From positions 58,908,917 to 58,972,916 of the forward strand of contig CM049319.1 of NCBI GenBank assembly GCA_026874595.1: a stretch of 64,000 nt of DNA, written 5' to 3'. The stretch comes from Sipunculus nudus (Eukaryota > Annelida > Sipuncula > Golfingiida > Sipunculidae). The notes under the pieces are model-generated. The model saw only the letters and a program-made list of their open reading frames with translations. It ran no database searches and was not told the origin of the DNA. Numbering within the stretch: position 1 is the first letter of the stretch; the number at the start of each line of letters is the position of its first letter. The position numbers were made by a program, and so were the translations under genes. Shown in pieces: positions 11,070 through 24,929 of the stretch.

Positions 11070-11115
<46 letters not shown>

Positions 11116-11116
11116 A

Positions 11117-11180
<64 letters not shown>

Positions 11181-11413
11181 ATAAACCTACAGGTTTCCTG
11201 CAATAAACAACTACTAGAGTGCTCTATGGTATTACACCAGAGCTTTATAATCATATAAATAAAGAGAAATCCAGTTTCGTCAGACATTTTTACGACTACG
11301 TAAAAATCAGTGCATTTCATTTCAATCAGATAGTCTTACCCGAGTCTTGCATGTTGCACTAAACTTCGTAGTCGTAAAATTTTCTGATGAAACTTGATTC
11401 ATCTTTATTTATT

Positions 11414-11472
<59 letters not shown>

Positions 11473-14400
11473 TGGTTGAAAAGGGTATTTAAAGGCAGAG
11501 TCCAATCCCCCGTTATGTTAATAGTGAAAATTCAGCGGCCAAATCACGTTTTTTGGCAAATGTCGTGATAGTTATGAATATTACTCAATTAATATTTTAT
11601 GTAAAGCGCATATCAACATGCTCTATGCATAAAATTTACACCAGAGAAATATATGATATATAATAATAATAATAATAATAATAAGAAGAAGAAGAAGAGA
11701 TGTTCATTGACAAAAAATCGTCCAGCTCATCGCTCACTCAGAGGAGCATGTAGTATTATTATCAGTCCATATACCGCCTGCAAGTTAGCTTCCAAGGTAG
11801 AGAGAGTATCCGTCTCTATATAGAGACGGAGAGCACAGCATGCATTTTGGTGGTGCCCTGGCTGATATTACTAAATCTCCTTCCTCTGTCCACATAACAT
11901 AACGTAATCTAGCTACCATACTCTTAACAACGACTCCTTACTTGTTTTCTTGCTCAGATAAGAAAATGAAACATATAATCCATGTGCAATGTTAAGAAGC
12001 GATGCTCGCAGGTTTCTAACCAAACATGACATGCTGCTTTAGGGTCAAGGACACAGGGAGAAGCCAGTTTTCAAAGTCCTTTTTCTAATTGGCTGTTAGG
12101 TGTCAGGCTCACCCATCATGGAAATTCAAGCATAAAATTTACTGCCTCGTCCCTGAAATAGTACCATCTAGTGACTAAAACAGAAAGTGCAAGCAAACAA
12201 TGGGTCCAAGCGGGGCCAATTGCCACCTGCAAATTTTCTTGTTTTACTTATAAGAAATGGTTCACACACCCAGGTAAAGACCCGCGTTTGTTTATTTTAA
12301 GCTAATTATATGATTTATCTAAAAATCTGTGTCCTCGCTCGCACACCAATATTTTCAATAGAGTGCTCGTAAGCCTCACTGGGGAGGCTTACCAAGTAGG
12401 CTACTTCCAAGGGTGACAATAAAATGTTAATTATATTTGAGAGTACATTTTATAGTCACCACCCCATGTATGCACTTGGGTGATATTCTAAGCTCCGTAT
12501 GATCTGTGTCTATAAAAGGGGAGAAAACCCCGTAGTTACTCGAGTATCTCATTTTTAAAGACAAAATTCTGTTTTGATAAGCTAATGCATAAATTCCCTG
12601 CTTAATTAAATCTCTAACTCTTATAAAACGGGACCAGTACACAAAGCGTTGTCAGTGCAACATATTCATTCGAACTGCTTCTGTCATGGCGGTTATAAAG
12701 AGTACGATCCGTGTCTTCTTAGACCAAAATATACAATAACTAAAGTAAAATGCACTTACAGTTGTCAATATTTTGCAGTTGTATTGAAAATAAGATACTT
12801 TTGCCATTGTGAAGAAGTTTTAATGTCACCCCATCCGCAAAACTGAAAATAAAACTGCCTTTTCCGGAAAATACCATCGTATCGTGGTCAATCACCACTT
12901 ATCTCTATACACTGTCGTCGATTAACGATGCAAGACGTTTCGTCGCTGCAAGCGGCTTCCTGTAAGCATGAAGTATCCTTTATGTCGAATACTATATAGA
13001 AACAAGAAGGTATTTATTGCCAAGATCAAATCAGTTTTATTTTTAATTTTTGTCATTTGTTGCCTTCACTGCCTTCAATAACAAATAACATCCTACTCTT
13101 AAAACTGATAGTAAGTGTAACATGTTGATGAATATTAAAATGTTAATGCACAAACCTTAAATGACTTTTAGACTACCACCGTAACAAAGCTTCTCTCCGC
13201 AAGTTGGTAGTTTGAATCCTCCACAGACAAGTCAAGTGCCTCAAGACAACTTCTGGAGAGAGTCGATCAGCGTGTGCGCTGTGACAAGCCGGCGGTAGCT
13301 CGGTGGGACATGGCAAGAACTGGCTGAATTTAAATTGGCGACCTGGCTTCCGCTGTTTTGGTTGTTATAGTTATACACATTGCAGCATGCCTTCATAACG
13401 CCACAATAGGGCTGTTACACACATGTACTCATTGTACAGGTGCACATGTTATTCACGCGGTCTCTGAAAGGGACCGGCTTAACGAAGCTTTAGCACATGT
13501 GCGGACAGGCCCGCGCACGGCCGTCTCAACACACAATATGGACCACAGGTTTGTGTTTGTTATCGACCGCTTTGTTTGGAAGCTCGGGAACTGCGCTTTT
13601 GTGTAGACATCTGGCGACTGTAAAGTAAACTATTCTGCCGATCTGCTCTTAAACAACATGTACATGGTTTCATCACCCAAAGGCTGATTCAGCTGGGGCT
13701 TGGGATCGCTCCGTTCAAATTTTAGACTAGGTATATTTGCTTAATGAAGGTGCCTGTATTTTTTTTGTTTTAACTCTGAAAGGAAACTACCAGTATAGAG
13801 AATCATATAATGAATATAATCCCCTGGGCCAGTCGGTATTGGGAGGCCCAAATGCAGTAGCGGCCGGTAAAATATGTCTTTGTTCTGTTCCTCATTTGCT
13901 CAGAAAAAGTAGAACTTGACTAAAATTATAACATTGGTAAAAAAGAGGTTGTATTTCCTGTCCTCAACACCTGCTTTATATTTTCGAGGTTCCTTTCCTG
14001 TTGAATTTCCCTGCCCTTATCATAAACTGACCCCGTAAAAATTTCGAAACCGCTCACGGGGGCTGACATTTTGGGTAAACACTATAAGCAAGATGCCACA
14101 GGTCCCATGTCGGAGTTGAAAGGTACACCATTAGTAGCTGAAATTCAGTATACAACTATACATGTACGTCTTACATACTGGACACAGACAACATGTTATA
14201 TCACATTATACTTGTAAATTCATGTGCACCGTTAAAGGAAGCAACGCTTCAGTTACCGTAATCTTTCACATTGAATCTTGTACCATTTCTAAAATGTTGT
14301 GGGTAAATTTCATAAGTCTTACATGGTCCTTTTTCTAGACGGACTTGGAGAAATATGAAACCCGGTGTTTTTCGAATATCCTCAATTAGGCCATCTGGCT

Positions 14401-15282
14401 TCAAAATAAAGTTTGTTCTTGCTGAAAATAAAGATTTTTGTTAATAGGGTAATATAATAGGATTTTGTCATATGCTTTCTCGGGTTCACTCATTTAAGTC
14501 CTCGAGATAAATAAAAAAAAAACTAAAAGCATATGAAAGAGCTTGTCAAACTATATAGATACTGCCCACTGGTGGAGAAAATGTGAACTAGGGTAAACAA
14601 AGTGATATAGTATGAAATTCTTTTTTTACAATATCTGTTCCAGTATCTGTTCCAGTATTTTACAGTATCTGTTTACAATATCTGATTATACCTCTCTTAT
14701 TGTTTCTTTGGTTCATTTGGCTGTTAGCAGCTTTAAGCAAAAGCAATGAACAAATTTTGATGACATTATGAGGAGGATTAGGATAACACCCAAGGGATAA
14801 TCCATTAAACTTTGAAAGTAATCTGGATCACCATCATGTGTTTAGCTATGAAAGGCTTTATTTCAATTGTAATACATGGCGTTTCCTTTGTCCCCAGGTT
14901 TAGTCCTCCCATTGATAGGAGTTAGGGCTAGTACTAGCCATGACAACATGACATTCAGGCCTAATCTGATAGTGGCCTGAAAGTAATGACGTCATGACGT
15001 GGAGAGAAACTGTCCGAGTAAATCCAGCCTCGTTATTAATAACTGCTGCATGAATACACGTAAATCAACCGTGAATGTAGTATTTATTATTATTCCCAAC
15101 ATAATAACGTCAATTAATGTCCGATTAGGAGATGCATGAAAATGAAAAAGTACTGTTAGAAATGGCGTGCACATGTACTTATACTAGAATTGATCCGGAC
15201 CATAAAGCTTGTATTGCCAACTCAACGTCTTCTGTAAATTAAATATCGACGTTCGGGTGGCAGTCTGTCGCTAGGCCTGTGC
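10258..15282. other. Gene-poor spacer
   Basis: No supported gene. It contains CA/TA microsatellites (10597-10683, 11074-11177, 11418-11469), an AAT/AAG run (11661-11699), and a more GC-rich stretch at about 13190-13610. That stretch has tRNA-box-like motifs (TAGCTCGGTGG at 13296, GTTTGAATCC at 13210) in the wrong order to make one tRNA. The 82-codon frame at 13358-13606 has no recognisable domain. Confidence 0.4.
11074..11177. repeat. (TA)n microsatellite
   Basis: About 100 bp of TA dinucleotides with a few interruptions. A second array lies at 11418-11469, and an AAT/AAG trinucleotide array at 11661-11699. Confidence 0.95.
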
Positions 15283-16769
15283 TTACTTTGCCATTCGAGA
15301 TCCGACTCTCACTAAAGCCGTTCCAAAAGTTATTAAATTCATACTAATACCATAATGTATATATCGACAGAAGAAGAACCTGTGCTCCAGAGAATCAATA
15401 CTTCTATTACAATATTCACAGTCAGGAATATCTAATAGTTTCATTTTGTATAATTTCTCTCTAAATGGGATTATTCGGTAGAGGAACTTGAAATGAAAAT
15501 CCTGGGATTTTGTAGAATACAGGTATCTGTTTGGGTGACTAATATATAAACTGAATTGTTCATTAGATATATCATACATATTTTGCCAATATGAAAGAGC
15601 AGTTGGTTCTTGATATTTTATTTTTATTAGTGTGTTATAAAGGACTTTACATTTACCTCGTAAAACAGAACCTGTTTCAGATGACACCCCGCCCAACGTT
15701 TTGCTTGATGTGCAAATTTCTAAAATTGTCTTTTCTTGGATTAAAAATGTTTTCCATTGTTTTGGAATTGTTTTAGTCAAACTATACACTTCGAGAAAGT
15801 TTGTATTTAAATTATATCTCTGTTTCAAGTCCGAGGTCTTCAAGAAATATCCTTGGTCATTGACAATGTCTTTGATCCTCTTTATACCATATTTATACCA
15901 GTGTTTGTAGAATATACTTTTCCTAAGAATATTGATAATTGGATTGTGCCATATTATTTCCTGTTTTACGTCTACAATGTTTGTTGGCGGGAATCTCGAT
16001 TTGAAATCTTCTACAGCATTAATAATGCCTATAGAACGGCGGGATGCTGGGTGGGAGTATGAGGCTAGAGCGACTCAAAAATAAATCTTTTACATTCATG
16101 TAATTATTTCCAAGATGTAAACTTATAAAATATTCTATGACAGGTATTGAACCGTTATACCATTTTTTTTTACCCAGTTAAGGTTTAATGCCTTTTCTTG
16201 TGTTTCAATGTCTGGCAATTTTATACCTCCTTCGTTGATTGTTTTTATCATGACATTATATTTGATTTTTGGTGTTGATTTTTTTTATATGAATGCATTT
16301 ATAAGTTTTTTGGATTTCATTTAAATATGTATCTGTTATATGGTAAACTGACATACAGTAAATTATTTGAGATAGTCCTAGAGTTTTTGTTATTAAAGTT
16401 CTTCCTCGAAGAGTAAGTGCTCTGCATTGCCAGATATTAAACTTATTTTTCAGTTTTTCTATTTTTTCTTTTATATTATGTTCCAAACTTTCATGTTCAT
16501 TGTCACATACAGTAATACCAAGTGTTTTAAATTTTCCCTTAAACCATCTAACTGGGAGATCACCATCTTCCTTTCCTGCTCTGCTTTATATCCACCTAGC
16601 CTCTGTCTTATCCTTATTTACCAGAATACAATTAAAAGGATGTAAATGTTTCGAGTACCATTTTCCCGGATTCTACATCCGCCACAAAGCATGTCGTATC
16701 ATCTGCGAATTGAGAAAGTTTTAACTGAATGTTATTCATAGAAATGTCCGGACATGTGTGCAGTGTTTT
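15283..16769 (-). mobile_element. 5'-truncated L1/Tx1-like LINE remnant
   Basis: Read on the minus strand from 16769, conceptual translation passes through FADDT (RT catalytic box; FADD codons 16709-16698). A frame change near 16645 follows, then NKDKTEARW, one stop, VRWFKGKFKTLGIT, NIWQCRALTLRGRTLITKTL (about 16440-16390), GGIKLPDIETQEKALNL (about 16230-16180), further frame breaks, and finally an uninterrupted frame 15843-15283. That last frame contains CEYC...SLEH...C, the zinc-binding tail typical of L1-type ORF2 (zf-RVT). The order matches ORF2 of L1/Tx1 elements. The 5' part (endonuclease and RT fingers) is missing, cut off at a serine/aspartate-type minisatellite. It cannot encode a working protein. 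Confidence 0.85.
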
Positions 16770-16775
16770 TTTTTT

Positions 16776-17345
16776 GGACTCGGACTTGGACTCTAGGGTC
16801 CTTGGCTCCGGCTAGTACTCGGACTTGGAGGTAAGGACTCGATAAATCTCGAGTCCAATAAAATATCTGTGTCAAAGGTTATGTACATGTGACTTATGTA
16901 CGGGTGTGAACTACTAACAGAGTATTACTAAATAATAACACTATATATACCAAGCTTTGCAGAGCATCCGGATCTATAAATGTATTTAACCACTCCATCG
17001 TAAGAGCATGTGTGAACTATCATACAAATGTTCGTGATAATCTGAAATTTCCATCTTTAATTGCTTTTTAAGGATATTTGTTTTGGACTCGGACTCGGCC
17101 TTTGACTCGGGTTACAAATGACTCGGACTCGAAGAAGGTAAACTTGAACTCGAACTTCAAAGACTCGGACTTGGACTCAGACTCAAATGGCCCTGACTCG
17201 GACTTGGACTCAAATGGCCCTGACTCGGACTTGGACTCAAATGGCCCTGACTCGGACTTGGACTCAAATGACCCTGACTTGGACTTGCACTTGGACTCGG
17301 ATGTTGTGTGCTCGTCTACATCACAGGATATAAATGGCTCATAAT
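16776..17345 (+). repeat. GACTCGGACTTG-type minisatellite, in two blocks
   Basis: A hexamer-like theme (GACTCG, GACTTG) fills 16776-16865 and 17080-17345. At 17191-17273 it forms three near-identical 27-bp units containing GACTCGGACTTGGACTCAAA. Because 27 is a multiple of three, both strands stay open: Asp/Ser repeats on plus, Glu/Ser repeats on minus (17068-17355). I regard both frames as repeat artefacts. Confidence 0.85.
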
Positions 17346-17689
17346 CTGATAGCATTTGGGCTGCATGTCACGATTCATGATCTCACGTTACCATACTGAT
17401 CACGATACTTTGCACACGATATACGATACACATATGATATGTTATAAATTAGATTCAGTATTAAAAAAAATCTAAGTAAGCTTTCATGACAAACGATTGT
17501 CCAACCAGATGTCGTTCAACTCGTTGCTTACTAATGACGTTTCACCTTTGATGCCGTACATGCTGCTGGGAGACTTTTTTTACATGTCAAAGTTAACAAT
17601 GCATTGGGTGATCAAATATGGGTAATGTGTCTGTTCAGGGGTATGTAATATATACATATTTATTTTACATGGATTGTACAAATAGTTAA

Positions 17690-17860
17690 TATAACTAATA
17701 TACGAGGCGCTCTCCATAGAAAGATCTTTGGGGTGATAAGTCCGTGGGGGTGAGAAAAACCGGAGAAAAAAACACCTACGCCCGAAATTGAACCTGGGTC
17801 ACCAGCGGAGAGTGCCAAGCGTTTACCACTCGAATGCCCAGGAAATTTTTTCTTTGTATT
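17690..17860 (-). repeat. tRNA-derived SINE-like remnant
   Basis: Minus strand from about 17850: TTCGAGTGGTAAACGCTTGG (A-box region and D-arm-like) followed by CCAGGTTCAATTTCGG (B box, 17783-17798 region), at tRNA-like spacing. A T-rich non-tRNA body continues to about 17690. Resembles a tRNA gene head degraded in the anticodon arm. Confidence 0.5.
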
Positions 17861-18642
17861 ATGCACCGGTGAGCCTTTACAGCCCTAAAGATATCATACG
17901 TTTTGTGTGTGAGTTCGTTCATCGATAATCCTACCAAGGTACCTTTTGGTGTTTGAGGATTTTTCATATATGTAATACGTACATAATGATAAAGAAACGA
18001 AACCATATCATACAATTATTTTGTGAAAAAGTAATATTTCAGTAAACAATCTGTGGTGACATTCTAATAACGATGTCAAGGATTCTGGTCATGATCAGGT
18101 GAACCAATTATATCGTCTTTGGCAGATAATGGATACTGATCCGATAAATATTTCATAAAAGTCTGCTAAACTATTACGATTGCGCCTTCCTATTCCGTTA
18201 CTCCATAAAAAAAATTGGAAAAAACTGTAAATATTAAATTTCTAAGTGTTCGATTAGCGAATCATTCGAACGGGTTATTTCCTAATTTTGAGATAAAAAG
18301 AAAGGGTAGATATTTAATGATTATTGATATATAAATCTGAATCGTAGAAAAAAATGAAACTAATATTTACGAGTAAACTGACTTATTTTTTTCCTGTGAA
18401 AAAAAAAACAAGTAAGTATTCCCCCGGCACAAGCAGTCTTGTCAATTGACTTCAGCAAGTTGTTTTGTTTCATTCATTTGTTTTAAGGCGAACTTTGCGA
18501 AAAATGAGTCTAAAATCCCCCGACCTTTAGACTTTATTTTGTAAATTATAAGAGAAATTGCATATACTTAAGTCGCATTTGGTTTTATAATCGATCATGT
18601 CATTCATACCAGAGACTATTTTTGTTCTGTGATAAATTCCAC

Positions 18643-18659
18643 TAACGACACCTGTCGCC
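18643..18659 (+). promoter_or_regulatory. CTCF-like motif
   Basis: TAACGACACCTGTCGCC, preceded by CAC as in the sites at 30214 and 56706. Confidence 0.3.
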
Positions 18660-19984
18660 GACGAACTACACTAAATGTTTGGATCAGTTTTATCGTAAGG
18701 ATATATCATCTTTTTTTCATATCTAAAACTGCTGAATCATTGAACCAGATAACAACAGACGGCCTTTACGATCAGTTGCGTATGCTCGTAGAAAATGTCC
18801 GTTGAATGGCGGAATATATAAAAATTGACATGAAAGGGGGTTTCGTTGTATCTGTTTTCCTGGTGACAACCCATCAGAGCCCGACAAACGATCTGACGTC
18901 ACACTGCAGATAAACGGGCCACTTTTCCCGCGTTAAAGCATTTACATAATTTGGACGATGTGTCAATAGATTTTTTCTGTATGTGTTTATAAAACATGAA
19001 TGATGAAAAATATTTGTTCATTTACATGACAAAGGTACAAGTCTTCACAAATGAAAAATTCATACAAAATGTGAGGAAAATAAAAGGAGTCGAAATCGTG
19101 ACGTCATTTGTCAACTGATCGGACTAGTTTCCATTTAATGACCGAGACTAACCTAATGATATATATATATGTATGTGTGTGTGTGTGCGCGCGCGTGCAT
19201 GTGTACAGGTGTATGTGAACTACATTAAAAACTTAAGATTCGGCAGTGTTTGTTGGTGGTACCATCTCAATGTTAAATTATTGTTATTATTCATTATTAT
19301 TCAAAATTGGACAGTACTCGCAAACTTATATGCTCAAACGTACAACATCATAATAGCATTACTTATAATTTAATATGCTACTCTTGTATGCCATAATAAT
19401 TGAGTGTAAATCTTAAACGCGAGCAATCTTATATTTTATGACAAATTGTATATTTCTGATTTTAAAACATACCACTGCGTATTTCCTATGTTTAAACATT
19501 TTTATTTTGTGCTGGTGTGACCTGTAGAATCCCAGTCGTTGCGGGTCCGGTATCGCTGACCCACGTGACCTGCGTCAACTTCCTCCTAGCCGTGATAAGG
19601 GGCTTTCTGGTTGCACGGAAACATTCCAGCCTGCGCCATCGGTTGTCGTTACTGACTATAAATAAATGGATGTTAAGAGGTTTATCACCGCGGTTTGAAG
19701 ACCACAGACCTGTTGATGTATGATTATAGGTCTGAACCCGGAGATGCCAGGCTCACCCTGGTCTACTCTCCGTTAGGGTATACAGTACAAGTCATTTATG
19801 ACGATAAAAACAAACACTGCTTGTTGTTAGCGTATTAATGGTATTACACAAGTCGCGGTTAATACGGCTTTGTTATTGGTTCTTTTTGGTATGTGCCCTG
19901 TAGTCACTCAAGAAATTGCATTTCAATTGATCATGTCTTGCATTCTGGATGGAATTCGATAGAGCAATGATCGTACGCTTTGGC

Positions 19985-20520
19985 AGCTTCGCATACTTTT
20001 TTTCTAAAGCGAAAGTACCGACATAATTTTTTCCTAATAAGAAACTATCGGCAAGTTTTTTTCTTCAAATCAGAAACTGCTGTTTTGTCGAATTAGAAAC
20101 TACCAACATAGATGAAAAAACCCTTAAGCAGGGTTTTCCTAATAAAAAATCGTGTTGTCAACTGAGAAACTGTCACCATGATTTGTTTTCCTTGAGAAGA
20201 AATTAAAAGTGTTTGTCTTAGTAAAAAACCATCAGCATTCTGTAAAAAAATTATAAGCATATTTTTTCCCTTTAAATTTTTCAGCATACTCTTTTAAAAA
20301 AATGAAACTATTTGTGTGGATTTTCCTAATATAATTCAAAACGGTCTTTCCCAATATGTAACCAATGACAAAGTCAGCATTTATTTTCCTCGAAGAAACG
20401 ATCAACATATATAGTTTTCCTTATGATTCATACTCTGGAATGTCTGCATGTAGTTTTTTTTTATTCTTAAAGTGATATCATAAGCAAATATTTCATCATA
20501 AGAAACTGTCAAACAGAAAC
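19985..20520 (+). repeat. Highly degenerate minisatellite
   Basis: A theme of TTTTTCCTAATAAGAAACT followed by ATC-rich bases recurs every 35-45 bp across about 0.5 kb, with strong divergence between copies. No reading frame persists. Confidence 0.6.
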
Positions 20521-20678
20521 CCCCGGTTTTGCTATATAAAGAGCAATCGGCAATTTGCTGAAGTATAGGCCTAAAGGAATTTTTTTGCGTTTATCACCTA
20601 AAGTAGAAAGAATTTTGAAGAAAGTTCAGCTTTAGCACAATGTTTGTCTCTAATTCACGAGTACTTTTCCCATCGCAC

Positions 20679-20695
20679 CAGCGACACCTGTCGGC
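20679..20695 (+). promoter_or_regulatory. CTCF-like motif
   Basis: CAGCGACACCTGTCGGC, the same family as the site at 18643. Confidence 0.3.
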
Positions 20696-20841
20696 GAAGA
20701 CAAGAACTCATTATCCGGGTCCGACATATAATCAAAAGGGAGACACGTTCTGTTATATCACAAATTATCAAGTTTATAAAAAAACCCTATTTTCAAGGAG
20801 CCTTTCCTTTTGCAGCCGCTAGCCGCTCTGGTCTGTCTTAA

Positions 20842-21480
20842 GTCACTTGCCAATATGCTGACTCAATACGGGATATCGCCCATGCAGTTTCTCGTGTAAA
20901 TGGAGGAGAAAACCACTGGCTGGCAAAGCCGGAAGACCATTGGGGCAGACAAGGTTGATTCAGAAAGTTGGTCATTAGCACTGTCTTATCTGACCATCCC
21001 CATTATTCAAGCTTAAATATACACTTTTGAACTATATTTTTTTTAATGTGATCATTGAACATATATGAGGCTGCAAGTAACTGTTGATATAATGCAAGGA
21101 AGATTCAATGAAACCTGCAATTATGACGTTTATCCGTAAATGAAAGACCATAAGAAGCTTTGTCCTAAATTATGATGCGAGTTCGTTGATATGAGATAAA
21201 GTTCTAATGCAATTGGTTAATACTGGGCGTTTTCACGTTCATGCAACAATGTTCATTTCAACTGAACAAAACACTTTAAAAACAAGACAATATTAAATTT
21301 CAGGATAATTTGTAATGAAAAGCGTTGTGCTCAGCGCACACGCAGCTGTATTGAATGTATTAATGCGCTGGACAGGCTGTCCGCCAGGGGCGTTAGTTGT
21401 TTGCCTGCAGACAGTCATATTCTACCTTCACACACGAGAGTATCGGCTTTAGCGATATCCCGTATTGACCAGAGCACAGC
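20842..21480. repeat. Inverted-repeat-bounded dispersed element
   Basis: CAATACGGGATATCGC at 20864 (plus) reappears inverted at about 21456-21472, followed in both by a TCTCGTGT block. The right arm region (21320-21460) also matches 8862-8996. This suggests a non-autonomous element with imperfect terminal inverted repeats of about 45 bp. Target duplications are not clear to me. Confidence 0.4.
21381..21396 (-). promoter_or_regulatory. CTCF-like motif
   Basis: Minus strand CTAACGCCCCTGGCGG, one base short of the consensus spacing. Lies inside the dispersed repeat. Confidence 0.25.
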
Positions 21481-22506
21481 AGATGATCGTTACCTGTTGT
21501 GCGCATGCTCGTTGGAAGGTCTGTTGTGAAGAATGTACATGTAATATAATTAATCTACCTGTATTCAAAAGGCATAGTTCTCCTCTACGTCAGTAAAATA
21601 ATCCATCGGCTTAAATAACATTGTTTTTTAATTTCAGTTATTTGCGTTTCAAATTTACCATGTGACTTATAAAATATAATGTAAAACGTTTAAGAAATTC
21701 AAAATGACAAAAAAAAAAAAAAAAAACCATAAGCAACGCGAGTATATGAGTGTATTCGAACGGAGAGAAAGACGTCGTTTCTGTTATGAAAAATGTATAT
21801 TTTTTTGGCTAAAGAGAGAAACATTAAGCCTACTCCTTTGGAGACACAGCCGTATATGCCATAGTCTCTTTTATAATCAATGTTGTTTAATAAAATGTTA
21901 CCATCCTAGAATATTAGATTACCGTCATATAATTATATTTATGCTAACAGGAAAAGTTTCAACAGTCTTAAGGAGTTCTCTTTACAAATGGTATGTAAAA
22001 TTTACATAAAATATTGTATTCACTTGTTTAAAAAATATGTTTTCTGCCAATACGTCGTTCTGAAACTGCATCAGTGGCCATACCGCGCATCTTTACAAAT
22101 CAAAATTTTTCAAGCCTCAGTGCTTCCATGCGTGCATTATATTGTCCACATGTGCCTTTAAAATCTTGATTCCTGTTTGGTCTCGAAATCGTGACAAGAA
22201 ATGTGACTGCGACCATAATGCTTCGAGACCAAGAACACAGACTTAGACCAGGAAATCGGGAACCTGGTTCTCCCAGACCAAAACCTATACCGGAACAAAT
22301 TGGATTCGAGACCTCTGCCTGTGGTACACACGAAAATGGCTGGAAACATCTGCTGTGTTGAGAATTCCAGAGACAAAGTGAAGAAGAAGCGCATTATATT
22401 GACATCAATTCCTGGATCTCATCAGTCAAACGTGGCACCAGTTCAGTTTTCTCAGTTCCAATTCAATTCAAATTCATAGATATTGGTGAAATGGAGGTTC
22501 TTCCAT

Positions 22507-22510
22507 TTGT

Positions 22511-22548
<38 letters not shown>

Positions 22549-22580
22549 CAACAATAATAATTATTATTATAATTATAATT
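22507..22580. repeat. (AAT)n microsatellite
   Basis: Roughly 70 bp of AAT/ATT trinucleotides with a palindromic ATAATTAT transition at the right end. Confidence 0.9.
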
Positions 22581-24929
22581 ATAATAATGCTTATTCAAAT
22601 TATGGGCGTTTATGGTATTAATTGTGTTACATTTAATTTCTAATTAACAATGTAATATGATATATAGTTTGTTAAATATAGGATCGTTTATGTGCGTTTT
22701 ATAAATATTCTGAGCGCTTAAATTTAATTTTAATATAATATTATAATTATTTTAATATATTTCACAGTAAGATATTAAATGTTCACCATATTGGTCTATG
22801 TTTCGGGGGTCAATTCTCAGCAAAAACCTAGGATTCACACCTTTTGATTATGTGTGATTGCTTTTTTGTTCGCGATGATTTCCAATTCGCAGCATGTTTG
22901 TTTGGATCTGAAATTCCACAGATAAAAGAACACGAGGAAAAGAATTCTTTACGCGCTGCAGCTGAATTCTTTACATCTGTAAAAAATGTTATTGATGCAC
23001 TCTGCATGGTATTAATCTAATTATGTTTGAGCAATTTTGTAATAGTGTTTGTTCATTAGAATGCTATATAATGCTATACCTCAGCGGAGGAATTAAGAAA
23101 TCAATCAGTCAATAGTAATAGATTTGTATGTTAGTCGTAAGTCAAAGATTGCTATTATATTATAAACTACATTTCAGATCTTTCATATATATATATACAA
23201 ATATGACAAATATAATGGACAATAATCTCAATTCGTTACATGTTCATTCGGATACCGGACCAATTGTTATGATTTTTCCACACCTTACTTAATATGATTA
23301 AAATATAAATAATGTTTAAAATTAAATGTGTAAAATATTTTATAGTGTGATCGCAAAAACGGAACCCTCAATAATGAAGAAAATTAAAAAAAAAACGCGA
23401 AATTTAACCTAGCGAAGCCTTTAGAAGCCAACCAATTACACTATATATCAAAAACATCGAATATCTTAACTAAGCATTAAAAGCATATAAGGATTTTCTA
23501 AATAACGTCGGCACTACAGGTGTCATTAAGGACAGAAAAAAAGCCTTTTGTCAACGTTAAGAGTTGCATGTAATTTGTATCCCACGTATCCGTTATAAGC
23601 AATGATGGTCACTGACACATTTATATCATGATAAAATGATACGGAAGCCATCAACGATCGCTAATTCCCCTGGAGTATGGTTTGTCGCGTACCCCTCATC
23701 CGAAAGCTCTTCACGTCGCCATGGTGATGCCATCATCTGAACACCACCCTCTTAACTTTCACACTTATAGAATGAGATCCTTGGGAACTTCCTTCTGGCC
23801 CCAAAATTAAGCCTCCATTACGTAGACCAATGAGTTATAAACTCCTTGTGTTGACCTACAGGATACTGGGCACAGTAGAAATTCTTGAACTCTTCTGTTT
23901 GTCAATTTTTACATTAAACTTAATATCATTTTATATATGTGGCATTTCTCCAACACTCTCTTGTATCATATAATGAAATACAATATACAACATAAAAATT
24001 CATATAGGATTTTATATATCTTTTTCTTCTTTCAAAAAAGTAATATTGATACCAGTTACATTCCAATATACACGTGACACTATCACGATAATCATGCATG
24101 TTCTTTTACCATTAATCCAGAAAATAACACCTGAATTATATGATCATTTGTATCATATAAAACGCGATAATTATGAGTCAGTTTAGTTATAATAATACGT
24201 GAAGGCCTCTACATATTCTCTCTCGTATTTTCGAGCGTTAAATTATAATTATTTAATTAAAATGTATAATTAAATATGATAAGGGTGGATACATAGTATA
24301 ACGTAAAGGGCAGAAGCGGTTGTACTTTCTAAGGAAACTGAAATCGTTTAATACGGATAGTGAACTACTTGGTTTATTCTTTATTCTTCCATGGTCCAGA
24401 GTGTCATATCATATGCTTTGATATGCTGTCTGACCATTAAGAACAAAAATAGAATTGACCGGATATGAAAAATAGCAGAAAAAAAAGTTATTGGTCTTAA
24501 GTTAGAGGACATAAATATTATTTTTGAAAATATTTTTATGAATATGATGAAAATAATGGTTGAAGGTAAAATCTTGCTGAGTTATGATATTTTCTTGCTG
24601 AAATTACGCCGAAGAACTGCAGTCTCTGAAATGCAGAACAAACGGTATTCCAATTCATTTGTACCGAATTCGATTAGATGTCTAATGCATAGATAAATTA
24701 AATTATAATTGTCTGTCTTTGTTTTACACTCAGAACTATGTCTTACATATAATATCACCCGCTAAGCAAATTCCCGTGTTGGTATGGGATAAATCTTGTC
24801 TCGACTCTTGTATCTTGTTTTATACGTTTAGCGCCCAAGCTCCATGTATATATTCAAACATCAATTTCTGGTTGGACAAATGCAATATTAAAAAGGCATC
24901 TTATATATTGGTTTATTTAAACTCGTGAT

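Larger units (their letters stand above)
17861..24929. other. Gene-poor, repeat-rich spacer
   Basis: No supported gene. Contents that I can name are a degenerate minisatellite (19985-20520), inverted repeat arms (20862-20905 and 21430-21472), an AAT array (22507-22580), a 60-bp inverted repeat built on TTGGTCTCGAA (22177-22238), and CTCF-like motifs at 18643, 20679 and 21381. The rest is AT-rich with only short chance frames. Confidence 0.4.

Noticed and set aside
13200-13345. tRNA or SINE at 13.2-13.3 kb
   Set aside because: B-box-like GTTTGAATCC precedes the A-box-like TAGCTCGGTGG, so they cannot belong to one tRNA unit.
17068-17355. Ser/Asp- and Glu/Ser-repeat proteins on both strands
   Set aside because: The 27-bp unit is a multiple of three and lacks stops in several frames. 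Both strands being open with pure repeats argues for a minisatellite, not a gene.
23716-23729. X-box-like GTCGCCATGGTGAT
   Set aside because: 12 of 14 positions fit, but the right half-site has two changes and it lies 10 kb from RFX6 in a gene-free region; too weak to list as a feature.
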